From: a virus
IMG/VR virus record: IMGVR_UViG_3300030104_005084
Span: 1 to 24,465 of that record
Length of the DNA: 24,465 nucleotides
Direction: 5' to 3' (one strand)
Below the pieces are notes generated by a model. It searched no databases and was not told where the DNA came from. It saw only the letters and a list, made by a program, of their open reading frames with translations. This document shows positions 1 to 6,760 of the stretch, piece by piece. How positions within the stretch are numbered: the first letter of the stretch is position 1; every line of letters starts with the position of its first letter. The position numbers and the translations under genes are program-made.

Positions 1-797
1 TTGGTCATGTCAGCCCCACTATTTAGGTTAATAGGCTTATCGCCCATTACTTGGGTAACTATTTCCTGTAGTCTTTCAGTAAGTTCATTCTTTTCAGCTA
101 AAAACTCCTCTTCCACCTGCTTTAAGGCTTCCATATCAATTTTTACGCCATTCATCTCTATCTCACAGAGAAACATCAACATATCTGACATAAAATCGAT
201 CACATTATTCAAAGATAGGTTTTCTGCCTTCGTTAAGTCCTTTAATTGAGATAAATAGATCTCACCGCAGACCTTTACGTCAGCTTCTGCATACTCAACT
301 ACGTCTGCGAGAGGTATTTCAGAGAAATCCATACCTGATTTGAACTTCTCATCAATCAACTCGCTCTTTTTGTAGCTCTCTGTCTTCCTACGCAGCGCAG
401 TTTCTTTCAGAGATATCTTTGTTCGATTAGCATTACCTTCGAAATCAAACTCGAAGAACCTACCCTTCAGTAAGCAATATTCTATTATCATCGTGCAGAT
501 TACTTTAGGTGGAATAGGTAGATCCATCTCCTGTAACCATTCCACATCAAACTTTGCGTTATGTACTAAAAGAATATCTGCATCATTGAGGTGATCTACT
601 AAACGACTAATTCCATCTGGCTCGTAGCATTCAGTGTGATAGAAAATATCACTGTGAACGACATCTACTGTCTCGCTACCTAGCCAACCGTAATGTGCGG
701 AGATTAGTTTATTCTCTGGGTTTTTAGGTGAGTTATCTATTCTACCATCGATCCTTCTAACAGTAGTCTCTAGGTCAAGTACTAGTATATTAGTCAT
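1..797 (-). CDS. polA: Family A DNA polymerase, N-terminal part (runs off left edge)
   Basis: This is the phage replicative polymerase; the first 265 codons are visible and the polymerase domain lies beyond the window. The 3'-5' exonuclease domain is clear. Exo I is LDLETT (D8, E10), Exo II is LLVHNAKFD (N80, D84) and Exo III is YAEAD (Y169, D173), so proofreading should be active. After it come EIEMNGVKID (about 212-221) and PINLNS (about 255-260), which in Pol I-like enzymes mark the passage into the polymerase domain. There is no 5'-3' exonuclease domain before it, as in T7-like polymerases. The ATG at 797 follows GAGGTGAGCA and overlaps the upstream gene by 8 bp, indicating translational coupling. 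It is the last visible gene of the leftward helicase operon. Confidence 0.93.
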   Translation of the reverse strand, partial: MTNILVLDLETTVRRIDGRIDNSPKNPENKLISAHYGWLGSETVDVVHSDIFYHTECYEPDGISRLVDHLNDADILLVHNAKFDVEWLQEMDLPIPPKVICTMIIEYCLLKGRFFEFDFEGNANRTKISLKETALRRKTESYKKSELIDEKFKSGMDFSEIPLADVVEYAEADVKVCGEIYLSQLKDLTKAENLSLNNVIDFMSDMLMFLCEIEMNGVKIDMEALKQVEEEFLAEKNELTERLQEIVTQVMGDKPINLNSGADMT

Positions 798-1083
798 TGC
801 TCACCTCTTTGCTGTATAAAGGGTGAGGTTTGTATTTGGTAAATTTAAAGGCGGTGTCGTTCTCTACGAGACTTATTTTTGACCAAGCTTCTAAACTCAT
901 AGGCTCAAAGCATACTATATCATCTCTGATTACTTTAACTTCAGCTTTGGGATTAAAGCCCTGAGACATTAACTCCCTAGCCATTTTACCAATGAGAGAG
1001 CCTCGTCTAGAGACCACAGTATAGCCATCAGGCTCACAAGTTACACTGTAAGAGCCTCGCAATCTTAATACTATCTTATTCAT
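790..1083 (-). CDS. Hypothetical 97-aa protein between helicase and polymerase
   Basis: I do not recognise a family. The protein is basic at its N-terminus (MNKIVLRLRGSY) and mixed in character, with no membrane segment and no Cys cluster. The ATG at 1083 has a good ribosome site (AAGGA, 6 nt upstream). The gene overlaps polA by 8 bp and a 23-aa membrane peptide ORF by 4 bp. Its place in the middle of a replication operon suggests an accessory replication role, but no motif supports that. Confidence 0.8.
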   Translation of the reverse strand: MNKIVLRLRGSYSVTCEPDGYTVVSRRGSLIGKMARELMSQGFNPKAEVKVIRDDIVCFEPMSLEAWSKISLVENDTAFKFTKYKPHPLYSKEVSND

Positions 1084-1151
1084 TTGTTATCCTTCCAGAC
1101 CGTCCATAGAAGAAGAACAACCAGTACAATCATTAAATAATCAGACCACAT
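1080..1151 (-). CDS. 23-aa single-span membrane peptide
   Basis: A very short ORF filling the gap between helicase and the 97-aa gene. It starts at ATG 1151, inside the end of the helicase gene (11-bp overlap), and its TGA overlaps the next ATG (4-bp ATGA junction). The product begins MWSDYL, continues with a nearly unbroken hydrophobic run of V, L, I and W, and ends WKDNK, which is the layout of a one-helix membrane peptide with a positive tail. AAGG lies 9 nt before the ATG. A second in-frame ATG at 1133 would give 17 residues. The overlap pattern on both sides supports a real gene, but no homologue can be named. Confidence 0.5.
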   Translation of the reverse strand: MWSDYLMIVLVVLLLWTVWKDNK

Positions 1152-2355
1152 AGCGAGATACCTTTCCTTGCAAATTGCATTGAACAGTTCCATGCCATCC
1201 AGATATTTTATTTTTCATCACAGTAATCCAACGTGCAGGATCATCAGGGTTGTCTGCCTGATCAAGCTTTCCGATACCTAAAAGTAAGTCAGCCTCTGAC
1301 TGCTTAGATACCCTACTGCCTTCTAACATCGACATTGATAGTCGCGTCTTACCCTCTGCATCACCATTGGCTTGGGAAAGCCCAATAAGCGCACAGTTAT
1401 ATTTCTTGGCGCATTCGCGTAGCCTGTAGTAAAGTTCTCTAAGACGTTCATGTCCTGAGTTAAACTTCTCTGTCAGGGCTATCTTATCAGCCATATCTAT
1501 TACACAGAGGTCAGGTTGCTCTTTGGCTAGATAACCTTCTAGCATCTGAATATCCCAACCTTGGGCATCAACAAAAAACAGACGGTCTTTTATTCCGCTA
1601 TACTTGGCTGCAGCCGCTGAGGGATCAGCTTGTATTTCATCTTTTGTAAGACCAGTGTAAGCTTGAATAGCTCTTAGTTTTGTACGTTTTGCGACCTCTT
1701 CGTTGGCTACATAACAAACCTTTGCTCCTTGCTGACAGAAACCTGCAGGAGAGGCAGCTAAACTTACAGCAAAGGCTGTTTTGCCTACGTTAGAGTAAGC
1801 CGCAATGACACCAAATTCTCCACGACCTATGCCATATACATGCCTCGCTAATGTCTCGATGTTAAATTTAAATCGGTTAGTATCCGACACTACGGCTAGT
1901 AACTCGTAGATGTCATCTGTAACATTGTCTCCGTAGTCATCTGGTAGATAACCCGACCCAACACGCTCTAGTAAGGTGTTCAAGCTATCCATTGCTTTGC
2001 AATCACCTTCGCTCATGCGAATGCCTAGATTAGCGATGTCTAGCCCAGTGTGTTGCCGCCAGAGAGATTCTATGACATCTACTGCTACAGCTTGATCCAT
2101 ATGTTCAGCGTCAGCGATAGATGATATTTGATCTTCCATCTCTGCAGTCCATGATGCAGTGGAAGTTGGGTTTTTAGATTTCCAGTAAGTAAACAGTTCT
2201 AAGGGAGTTATATCCTTATTAAACTTAGTCTGGAGTTCGTTAATAGTAGTAAATAATTCTCTGAGTTGATCGTCAAATAATGCTGCTCTTAATTTTGCCT
2301 TGTTTGCCTCAAAGAACGAATTGCTTAAACAGTTCTTTAAAATAGAGTGGTTCAA
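1141..2355 (-). CDS. Phage replicative DNA helicase (DnaB/RecA-fold)
   Basis: A 404-aa ATPase that should unwind DNA at the phage fork together with the separate primase and PolA in the same arm. Residues 1-165 form a helical N-terminal part. The RecA core follows, with Walker A AYSNVGKT (186-193), a NEE box with the probable catalytic Glu (218-220), Walker B LCVIDMAD (283-290) and a sensor/H3-like LIGLSQANG (323-331), and then LEGSRVSKQSEADLLLGI, typical of DnaB/gp4-like helicases. No primase or zinc domain is fused. The start is TTG at 2355: AGGA lies 7 nt upstream, an in-frame stop lies just before it, and no ATG is available. A terminator upstream (2423-2453) separates it from the primase group, so it needs its own promoter in about 2356-2422. 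Confidence 0.9.
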   Translation of the reverse strand: MNHSILKNCLSNSFFEANKAKLRAALFDDQLRELFTTINELQTKFNKDITPLELFTYWKSKNPTSTASWTAEMEDQISSIADAEHMDQAVAVDVIESLWRQHTGLDIANLGIRMSEGDCKAMDSLNTLLERVGSGYLPDDYGDNVTDDIYELLAVVSDTNRFKFNIETLARHVYGIGRGEFGVIAAYSNVGKTAFAVSLAASPAGFCQQGAKVCYVANEEVAKRTKLRAIQAYTGLTKDEIQADPSAAAAKYSGIKDRLFFVDAQGWDIQMLEGYLAKEQPDLCVIDMADKIALTEKFNSGHERLRELYYRLRECAKKYNCALIGLSQANGDAEGKTRLSMSMLEGSRVSKQSEADLLLGIGKLDQADNPDDPARWITVMKNKISGWHGTVQCNLQGKVSRYVV

Positions 2356-2383
2356 TGTGTTTTCCTTTTGCTAACACTTTTAT

Positions 2384-2390
2384 AGTTGGT
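2384..2390 (-). repeat. ACCAACT leader motif upstream of helicase
   Basis: A single copy of ACCAACT about 29 bp before the helicase start. The same short motif stands in front of the integrase, the 69-aa gene, the DUF932 gene, the 112-aa gene and the 147-aa gene. It may be part of a shared leader; its function is not known. Confidence 0.35.
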
Positions 2391-2422
2391 ATTTATATGG
2401 CAGCATTACCACCTAATGAAAA

Positions 2423-2453
2423 TAAAAAAAAGCCCCAGTTTCTACTGAGGCTC
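2423..2453 (-). terminator. Rho-independent terminator after the 2485-3970 group
   Basis: On the minus strand AGCC-T-CAGT pairs with ACTG-G-GGCT (one internal mismatch, 4-nt loop), and the stem is followed by eight T (2424-2431). It lies 30 nt beyond the stop of the 66-aa gene and in front of the helicase gene. Confidence 0.8.
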
Positions 2454-2484
2454 AAAAAACTTGTTAAGTTGTTGTTTTTAAATA

Positions 2485-2685
2485 TTAATTTTGTCTAAAT
2501 TTCATCCTAGAAATGTCAGGCTTGGCAGAGCCTCTTCTCTCTTTGATGTCTAAGGCAGTATAACTAATATTCTTATTTAGACTTACTAATGTATTTAAGC
2601 TATCTTGTAATTTAGCTTCCATTGATGCTGCCTCTTTGAAGTTATCTACTTCCATATCGACAAGCATTATTGCGCGTAGTTGCAT
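2485..2685 (-). CDS. Hypothetical 66-aa protein
   Basis: A small protein without recognised motifs. It starts MQLRAIMLVDMEVDNF, has a helical, acidic centre (about 18-35) and a basic tail with KERRGSAKPD. The ATG at 2685 is preceded by AAGGA at good spacing. It is the last gene before the terminator at 2423-2453 and follows the HNH-like remnant gene by 22 bp. Confidence 0.7.
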   Translation of the reverse strand: MQLRAIMLVDMEVDNFKEAASMEAKLQDSLNTLVSLNKNISYTALDIKERRGSAKPDISRMKFRQN

Positions 2686-2707
2686 ATTTATATTCCTTAA
2701 AAGTTGA

Positions 2708-2986
2708 TTAATTAGTTTCCCCCGAAATCAACTGTAAGGGCGGTCCAATGGGTGGGTTTAGCCAATTAGAACATCTACATTCAAATATACCTGAAGTGTA
2801 AGCGCGTACGTTTAGCGTATTGGTCGCAATAGATTTTTGAATACTAAAAAGTGTGAAAAAACTATTTTTTAAATACCACCAAGTGTAGCAACCAGACCGA
2901 AATCTTTTATTAAACAATTTTAGGTCATTGTTTTTAAAACGAGATCTAAAGATTATATCCCCACTTAGCCCCTTTGTTCTTTTCAT
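2708..2986 (-). CDS. Small basic protein resembling a truncated HNH endonuclease
   Basis: A 92-aa protein starting at the ATG whose ATGA overlaps the primase stop; a longer reading from 3013 is possible but would overlap the primase by 31 bp. Its last 27 residues, FECRCSNW followed by GPPLQLISGETN, resemble the start of phage HNH nucleases (C-x2-C, W, GKPL-x-L-x-L-[DE]HI-x-G). Here the catalytic His pair and everything downstream are missing, because the frame stops right at that point. The middle is rich in R, K, F and W. It could be a decayed homing-type nuclease inserted behind the primase, or an unrelated small basic protein. The HNH link is an inference from a weak local match. Confidence 0.5.
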   Translation of the reverse strand: MKRTKGLSGDIIFRSRFKNNDLKLFNKRFRSGCYTWWYLKNSFFTLFSIQKSIATNTLNVRAYTSGIFECRCSNWLNPPIGPPLQLISGETN

Positions 2987-3744
2987 TTTAATATACATTC
3001 CTCGATGTAACACTTAGTAGCATGTTTTAGGTCTTTATCTGTAAATCTAATTTTTATTCTTCTGTCATAATTCATAGCCTGGACTATAGCCTTACGACTA
3101 GCATCTTTGTCAAGTATTAAATATACGTTATTGTACTTAGTTAGTAGCTTTTTAGCAACACTAGTAAGTGTTGTCCCCAACAAAGGTAAGCCCACATAGC
3201 TATTTACTAAGGAAACATTACAGGCTGAAGGAACATCTTCTACTAGCACTAAGTTATCTCCAGTTCCTATGGGAGTAGGTTCGCTGACATCTCCGTAAGA
3301 AATCCATTTTGGTTGACCCTTTCTTATAAGTCTTCCTACTGCACCCTCGCCTACAAAAAATAACACTCTTTGGTCTGCAGGTGCGTATTTAATCTTAATT
3401 AATTTATTCTGGTATGCCTCGTAGCTGTTTACGCTCTTAACATATTGTAGGGCGTTTGCGTGGCTTTCTATACAACTAAGGATTTCAGGCAAAGGTCTAA
3501 ATTGACGCACATGTATATTAGTTTTATTATTTAAATAATTCTTAGCTGCTTCTAACCCTCTGTCACCAGAGTGGATACCTTTAGTATTACAACTGGCTCT
3601 AAAACAATTCCAGAGAAGTTTACCATCGAACTTACTAACAGACATCTTCTTAGAACCACCGCAAACTGGGCAGGTGATTATCTTTCGTTCACCTTCTCTT
3701 ATAGGGATGTCTTTGATTAGCTCTAGCTGTTCTTTATAGGTCAT
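2983..3744 (-). CDS. DNA primase (zinc-binding plus TOPRIM domains)
   Basis: A 253-aa stand-alone primase that should make RNA primers for PolA, corresponding to the N-terminal half of T7 gp4. The zinc ribbon is CPVC (C25, C28) with C47 and C52. The TOPRIM domain shows LVLVEDVPSA (E169) and LILDKDAS (D212, D214), then FTDKDLKHA. No helicase motor is attached; that function is in the neighbouring 404-aa gene. At 253 aa it is short for a bacterial DnaG but normal for the primase part of T7-like proteins. The ATG at 3744 overlaps the upstream Cys-protein gene by 11 bp and has no strong ribosome site, so coupled translation is likely. Confidence 0.9.
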   Translation of the reverse strand: MTYKEQLELIKDIPIREGERKIITCPVCGGSKKMSVSKFDGKLLWNCFRASCNTKGIHSGDRGLEAAKNYLNNKTNIHVRQFRPLPEILSCIESHANALQYVKSVNSYEAYQNKLIKIKYAPADQRVLFFVGEGAVGRLIRKGQPKWISYGDVSEPTPIGTGDNLVLVEDVPSACNVSLVNSYVGLPLLGTTLTSVAKKLLTKYNNVYLILDKDASRKAIVQAMNYDRRIKIRFTDKDLKHATKCYIEECILK

Positions 3745-3970
3745 CTGGACGCAATCGAGGCTTAATTATATCCTTACTTTTTACAGAAGACTTCTCGCAG
3801 AGCATGAATATATTATGGTCAGAAACATTATCAGCCATGAAAGTATATAGAGGCTCTGCAGAGATCATAGCATCTAGGCATTGTTCGTATGAATTTAGCC
3901 AAAGTCTCACAGTAACTTGTTCATCCTGAATAGTGTAAGAAAAAACTAAGGCGGTAAAAAATGTTATCAT
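3734..3970 (-). CDS. Small exported or membrane two-Cys protein (family copy A)
   Basis: A 78-aa protein with a hydrophobic start (MITFFTALVFSYT) that looks like a signal or membrane anchor, then SYEQC (C31) and, 27 residues later, MLC (C58). This layout recurs in three late-region proteins at 15995, 16287 and 21426, so it belongs to a dispersed small family. The C-terminal KPRLRPDDL is polar. AGGA lies 7 nt before the ATG. It is the first gene of the primase transcription unit, with a possible TTGACT/TATCCT promoter upstream (4010-4037). Confidence 0.72.
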   Translation of the reverse strand: MITFFTALVFSYTIQDEQVTVRLWLNSYEQCLDAMISAEPLYTFMADNVSDHNIFMLCEKSSVKSKDIIKPRLRPDDL

Positions 3971-4009
3971 AGTATAATCCTATATTCCGACCCCCGAAGG
4001 GTCGTCCGA

Positions 4010-4037
4010 AGGATACAGTCATAAGTGGGATAGTCAA
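4010..4037 (-). promoter_or_regulatory. Possible sigma70-like promoter for the primase group
   Basis: On the minus strand TTGACT (4037-4032), a 16-bp spacer and TATCCT (4015-4010) precede the gene starting at 3970. The -35 box is inside a 15-bp repeat that recurs at 6835-6849. A hairpin with a GACCC/GGGTC stem (about 3990-4004) lies in the leader. Confidence 0.4.
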
Positions 4038-4046
4038 CACTTAACT
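4032..4046 (-). repeat. 15-bp repeat AGTCAACACTTAACT, copy 1
   Basis: Identical to 6835-6849. On the minus strand it reads AGTTAAGTGTTGACT, with TTGACT usable as a -35 box. It lies 81 bp from the tRNA-like attP core, so it could be an operator or an integrase arm site. A related TTAACAGTT follows at 4071-4079. Confidence 0.6.
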
Positions 4047-4126
4047 GCAATCAACTACTGACTATTTTCATTAACAGTTTTTAACACCTAGATTTCCTAA
4101 CCCATTGATTTTAAACGATAACCAAC

Positions 4127-4167
4127 TAATCAATTGGTCGTAGGTTCGATCCCTACCGTCGGAGCCA
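4127..4167 (+). other. attP: attP core: 3' half of a tRNA gene (tRNA-Asn-like)
   Basis: The 41 bp read as the 3' part of a tRNA: end of the anticodon loop (TAA), stem strand TCAAT, variable bases TGGTC, T-arm GTAGG-TTCGATC-CCTAC, acceptor strand CGTCGGA, discriminator G and CCA. The G discriminator, T36 and the variable region fit tRNA-Asn(GUU). The 5' half is absent: no TCCGACG acceptor strand lies upstream. Phage integrases of the tyrosine type often use such halves to restore the tRNA after insertion, and an integrase gene is 0.9 kb away. Phage genes on both sides mean this is attP, not attL or attR with host DNA. Confidence 0.8.
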
Positions 4168-4217
4168 ACTATCTGATAATAAACGATTATTTAGGTTTTT
4201 ATCTCTAAAAATTGGCA

Positions 4218-4257
4218 CAAAAAAAGGAAATTGGCTTTTGCCAAGATTTGCCAATTT
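4218..4257 (-). terminator. Terminator after the int-thyX operon
   Basis: On the minus strand AAATTGGC (4257-4250) pairs with GCCAATTT (4235-4228), followed by CC and seven T. An alternative inner stem TTGGC/GCCAA shares one arm. T bases on the plus-strand side could make it work in both directions. It starts just past the stop of the 55-aa gene. Confidence 0.8.
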
Positions 4258-4258
4258 T

Positions 4259-4426
4259 TTATTCACCCGACTCATAATTTACTCTATACACAAACTGCAT
4301 TGCTTCTTTTAATGTATTAAAAGAGTGTATTGCACCACCATTTTTACCAACCTGCACTTGCACAGTATCGTTCCACTGATTTTTTGTTACGATGCAATTT
4401 CCGTATTTAACATCTACTTTTTCCAT
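4259..4426 (-). CDS. Hypothetical 55-aa protein downstream of thyX
   Basis: The start is taken at the ATG of a TAATG overlap with the thyX stop (MEKVDVKYGN), with GGGAG upstream; a 10-residue longer reading inside thyX is less likely. The product has a beta-rich look (CIVTKNQW, TVQVQVGKNGGAIHSF) and a helical end (LKEAMQFVYRV). No family is recognised. It is the last gene of int-thyX, immediately before the terminator. Confidence 0.68.
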   Translation of the reverse strand: MEKVDVKYGNCIVTKNQWNDTVQVQVGKNGGAIHSFNTLKEAMQFVYRVNYESGE

Positions 4427-5109
4427 TATTGTAAAGCTCCCTGCAGTGCTTCCCACGAATGTGGGTAGATAGTATTCATATCTACTGCAATGTCTATGGC
4501 GATTCGTCTGGTCTCTGTCTGGGCTTCATCCGACCTTCGCAACTTACACATCTTAGCAAATGCATCGAGACTGCCAGACCAGTAAAACTCTGTAATCATG
4601 TTTTGAGGCAGGATCATACGAGCCTGTTCTTCACATACACCTAGCTTGAGTAGCTGATTATACTTGTAGACTGCATCTTGCGTCTGACTGATTGAAGTAA
4701 GGATTGCCTCATTAGCTCTGTCATCATCTAATCTACCACCGCTGCCCTGTTTCTTGTCATCGACAGCTTCTCGCCACCACTCAGGGAAGAATAATTCTGG
4801 TTCTGATTTCACATACCTGCGCGAGATCTCATTCAGTCGTAAATATTCATGTTTGACCAGTTGCCTAGCTACGAAGATTGGGGCTTTGCAGTAAAAGGTA
4901 GCGAAACAATGCCCGAAGCATGAAAGGTGCTTGTGCGAGGCTAGGTATTTAATTAACTTCTTATCTTTATCTTTTAAGATGGGAACAGATGGACCATTAC
5001 CTGCTTGCGAGTAACCGTGTGGCTCTGACTTCTTATTAAAACTCACCCTCGCAGCATTCACGACTGAGAGGTCACTGCCCATGTGATCTACTAATTTTGC
5101 TGATATCAT
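4426..5109 (-). CDS. thyX: Flavin-dependent thymidylate synthase ThyX
   Basis: It should make dTMP from dUMP with FAD, NADPH and methylene-tetrahydrofolate, supplying nucleotides for phage replication. At 227 aa it has normal length. Visible are ARVSF (20-24), the helical HLSCFGHCFATF part (61-72) and the signature KHE-x7-S ending in NEISRRYV (86-100). The canonical signature is RHR-x7-S, so Arg to Lys and Arg to Glu changes are present, as I recall for other phage ThyX proteins, while the active-site Ser96 and Arg97/Arg98 remain. RQNMITEFYW-type C-terminal contacts are visible around 168-177. The ATG at 5109 has AGGA within the end of the integrase gene, one base after its stop, so the two are co-transcribed. 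Confidence 0.93.
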   Translation of the reverse strand: MISAKLVDHMGSDLSVVNAARVSFNKKSEPHGYSQAGNGPSVPILKDKDKKLIKYLASHKHLSCFGHCFATFYCKAPIFVARQLVKHEYLRLNEISRRYVKSEPELFFPEWWREAVDDKKQGSGGRLDDDRANEAILTSISQTQDAVYKYNQLLKLGVCEEQARMILPQNMITEFYWSGSLDAFAKMCKLRRSDEAQTETRRIAIDIAVDMNTIYPHSWEALQGALQ

Positions 5110-5110
5110 G

Positions 5111-6415
5111 TTAATTCCTAATTTTCTTTAGTTGTTGTTTTAATCTTTGGATTTCGTTCTGTGCATCGAGGAGTGCTTTGTCGGTAACCTGACCAGTTTC
5201 CATCTGTTGTGCGGCTGCTTTCCAACCCACTCTATCTTCCATAACTGGACCGCCATTGTGACCAATACTGGTTAGCAGACCTCTCTTGTTCATTGCGTTG
5301 GTTGCTTCTACTTCGCCTTGTCGTGCATAGATAACGAGCATCGAAGGGTTCTTGTGACCAGTGAGAGCCATCAACTCTCTGTCTGTGCAGCCCGATCTAC
5401 TAGCGTGAGTAGTACCAGTGCGTCTGAGGTCTCCGACCCTTGGGTAGGTAAGTAGTGGCTGTCCTTGTTTATTCTCTCGATCACCATCCTGCACCATCGA
5501 CCACTTCAATGGCTTAACAACTGTCTGTTTAAAGACAACTGATACTCTATCTACAGTGTAAGGCTTCTTTGTAGGCTCTTCTCGCAAGATGATATCATCG
5601 ATATATCTCTCGTCACCTAACAACTCTTGATGCAGTGCTAGTCTATCTTTGATACCCTGCGTAAGAGGTATAGCCATTCTAGTTTTAGTCTTCTTCTGTC
5701 TGAAGTACCCTATTCCAGTTTCTACATCACGCCATCGAAGTCTACGAATATCTACTGGACGCTGACACCAGTGGTAGCAGAGCGTGATCATAGTACCCAT
5801 TGAGTATCTACCCACTGCGTCACACTGTTCTATAGCCTGAGTTACCATATCTTCATCCCAGAGGACGGCTCTGGCTTCCAATATAGGTATTGTTACTAAA
5901 GAAAAAGGATTGATATTAGCTAGACCGCATTTGACACCCTCATTCCAAGCTGCGCGTAACCGCATAAAACAAGTTACTGCTTTGTGAGTACTTACGTCCT
6001 TTTCTATGTCGTTGAATAAGTACTTGGCATGTTCGTATGTAACGTCTGTAGCTTTCATCTCATCGAAGCGTACTGACTCATTTCTCAATTTGAAGCTCAT
6101 GCAGTATTCAATGTGACTAGCGTAACTTCTCATCGTGGAGAGGTCATTATCTCGATACGCAGGACTTGCTTTCCACTCGTCAATTAGGGATCTGACACTG
6201 TATTTATCGTCACAAGTATGTGTATCAGTACCACCTTTTAAGTGTGTATCTAATTTACGCTGCCACGCATAACCTAATGCATTGGCTTCCGTTAAAGTAT
6301 CAAAACGATCTCTTTTAAGGTCTGGAAAATAACGTAGTAATTTAGGCGTAGGCTTCACACCATAACTTCTGCCATTTTTTCTTTTCTCAATTCTTACATA
6401 AGGAGCGATTTTCAT
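5111..6415 (-). CDS. int: Tyrosine recombinase (phage integrase)
   Basis: A 434-aa site-specific recombinase that should insert the phage into the tRNA gene matched by 4127-4167. An arm-binding-like N-terminal part (1-65) and a SAM-like core-binding domain (about 70-170) precede the catalytic domain. Catalytic residues seen are R219 (CQRPVDIRRL), K243 or nearby (KKTKTR), R331 (GDLRRTG, where the usual His of HDLRRT is Gly328), H354 (LTGHK) and Tyr363 (VIYAR). The C-terminus carries IGHNGGP (384-390), a short motif common in alphaproteobacterial phage proteins, and a coiled-coil tail (415-431). The ATG at 6415 lacks a clear ribosome site but lies behind four ACCAAC-type motifs and an inverted repeat. 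Confidence 0.93.
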   Translation of the reverse strand: MKIAPYVRIEKRKNGRSYGVKPTPKLLRYFPDLKRDRFDTLTEANALGYAWQRKLDTHLKGGTDTHTCDDKYSVRSLIDEWKASPAYRDNDLSTMRSYASHIEYCMSFKLRNESVRFDEMKATDVTYEHAKYLFNDIEKDVSTHKAVTCFMRLRAAWNEGVKCGLANINPFSLVTIPILEARAVLWDEDMVTQAIEQCDAVGRYSMGTMITLCYHWCQRPVDIRRLRWRDVETGIGYFRQKKTKTRMAIPLTQGIKDRLALHQELLGDERYIDDIILREEPTKKPYTVDRVSVVFKQTVVKPLKWSMVQDGDRENKQGQPLLTYPRVGDLRRTGTTHASRSGCTDRELMALTGHKNPSMLVIYARQGEVEATNAMNKRGLLTSIGHNGGPVMEDRVGWKAAAQQMETGQVTDKALLDAQNEIQRLKQQLKKIRN

Positions 6416-6416
6416 T

Positions 6417-6477
6417 TGGTTGGTTCTTTCGGTTGGTTACACAGACAAACTGTTAAGAGTTGGTATTAACAGTTGGT
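6417..6477 (-). repeat. Cluster of four ACCAAC motifs in the integrase leader
   Basis: Minus-strand ACCAAC(T/C) copies lie at 6418-6425, 6431-6438, 6458-6464 and 6471-6477, the closest directly before the start codon. The same motif marks the leaders of several other genes in both arms. Confidence 0.5.
6448..6474. promoter_or_regulatory. Perfect 9-bp inverted repeat upstream of int (operator-like)
   Basis: AACTGTTAA, a 9-bp spacer and TTAACAGTT form a dyad 33-59 bp before the integrase start. Single half-sites occur near attP (4071-4079) and in the 13.5-kb intergenic region (13563-13571). It could be a repressor or excisionase site controlling int. Confidence 0.55.
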
Positions 6478-6507
6478 GCTTACAACACCACCGACTATAG
6501 TGTCAAT

Positions 6508-6534
6508 AAAAAAAAAGACCCACCGAAGTGGATC
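6508..6534 (-). terminator. Strong terminator after the 66-aa gene
   Basis: On the minus strand GATCCAC-TTCG-GTGGGTC, a 7-bp stem with one G-T pair and a stable UUCG loop, is followed by nine T. It closes the unit of the 6560-6760 gene and isolates the integrase promoter. Confidence 0.9.
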
Positions 6535-6559
6535 TCTTTAGATTAACCTAGAATAGTGG

Positions 6560-6760
6560 CTACCCTGCAGATACCTTTACTATTTCTTCCCATCCGTCAT
6601 ATTTCTCATCACACCAGTGAAGAGGAACGGCTTCGAAAATTTTAAAATCAACCATATAGACTATTACTAACGCCTTTTTGTCTTTTTTGACTAATTCTAT
6701 AGTATTTTGTATTACTTCGCTTAGTTCTAAGGCTTGTTTGGTGTCTATAATAGTGTCCAA
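6560..6760 (-). CDS. Hypothetical 66-aa protein, first leftward gene
   Basis: Not recognised. The start is TTG at 6760 (reading MDTIIDTKQALELSEV); an ATG at 6782 is in another frame. The chain has a helical first half and a beta-like second half (KALVIVYMVDFKIFEAVPLHWCDEKYDGW). It is a single-gene unit next to the divergent regulatory and origin region, a place where phages often keep regulators, but no helix-turn-helix is apparent. Confidence 0.6.
   Translation of the reverse strand: MDTIIDTKQALELSEVIQNTIELVKKDKKALVIVYMVDFKIFEAVPLHWCDEKYDGWEEIVKVSAG

Noticed and set aside
1-249. 82-aa plus-strand ORF
   Set aside because: Antisense to the DNA polymerase exonuclease/polymerase coding sequence, whose motifs are clear on the other strand.
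4100-4170. Complete tRNA gene
   Set aside because: Only the 3' half is present; the matching 5' acceptor strand, D-arm and anticodon stem strand are absent upstream.
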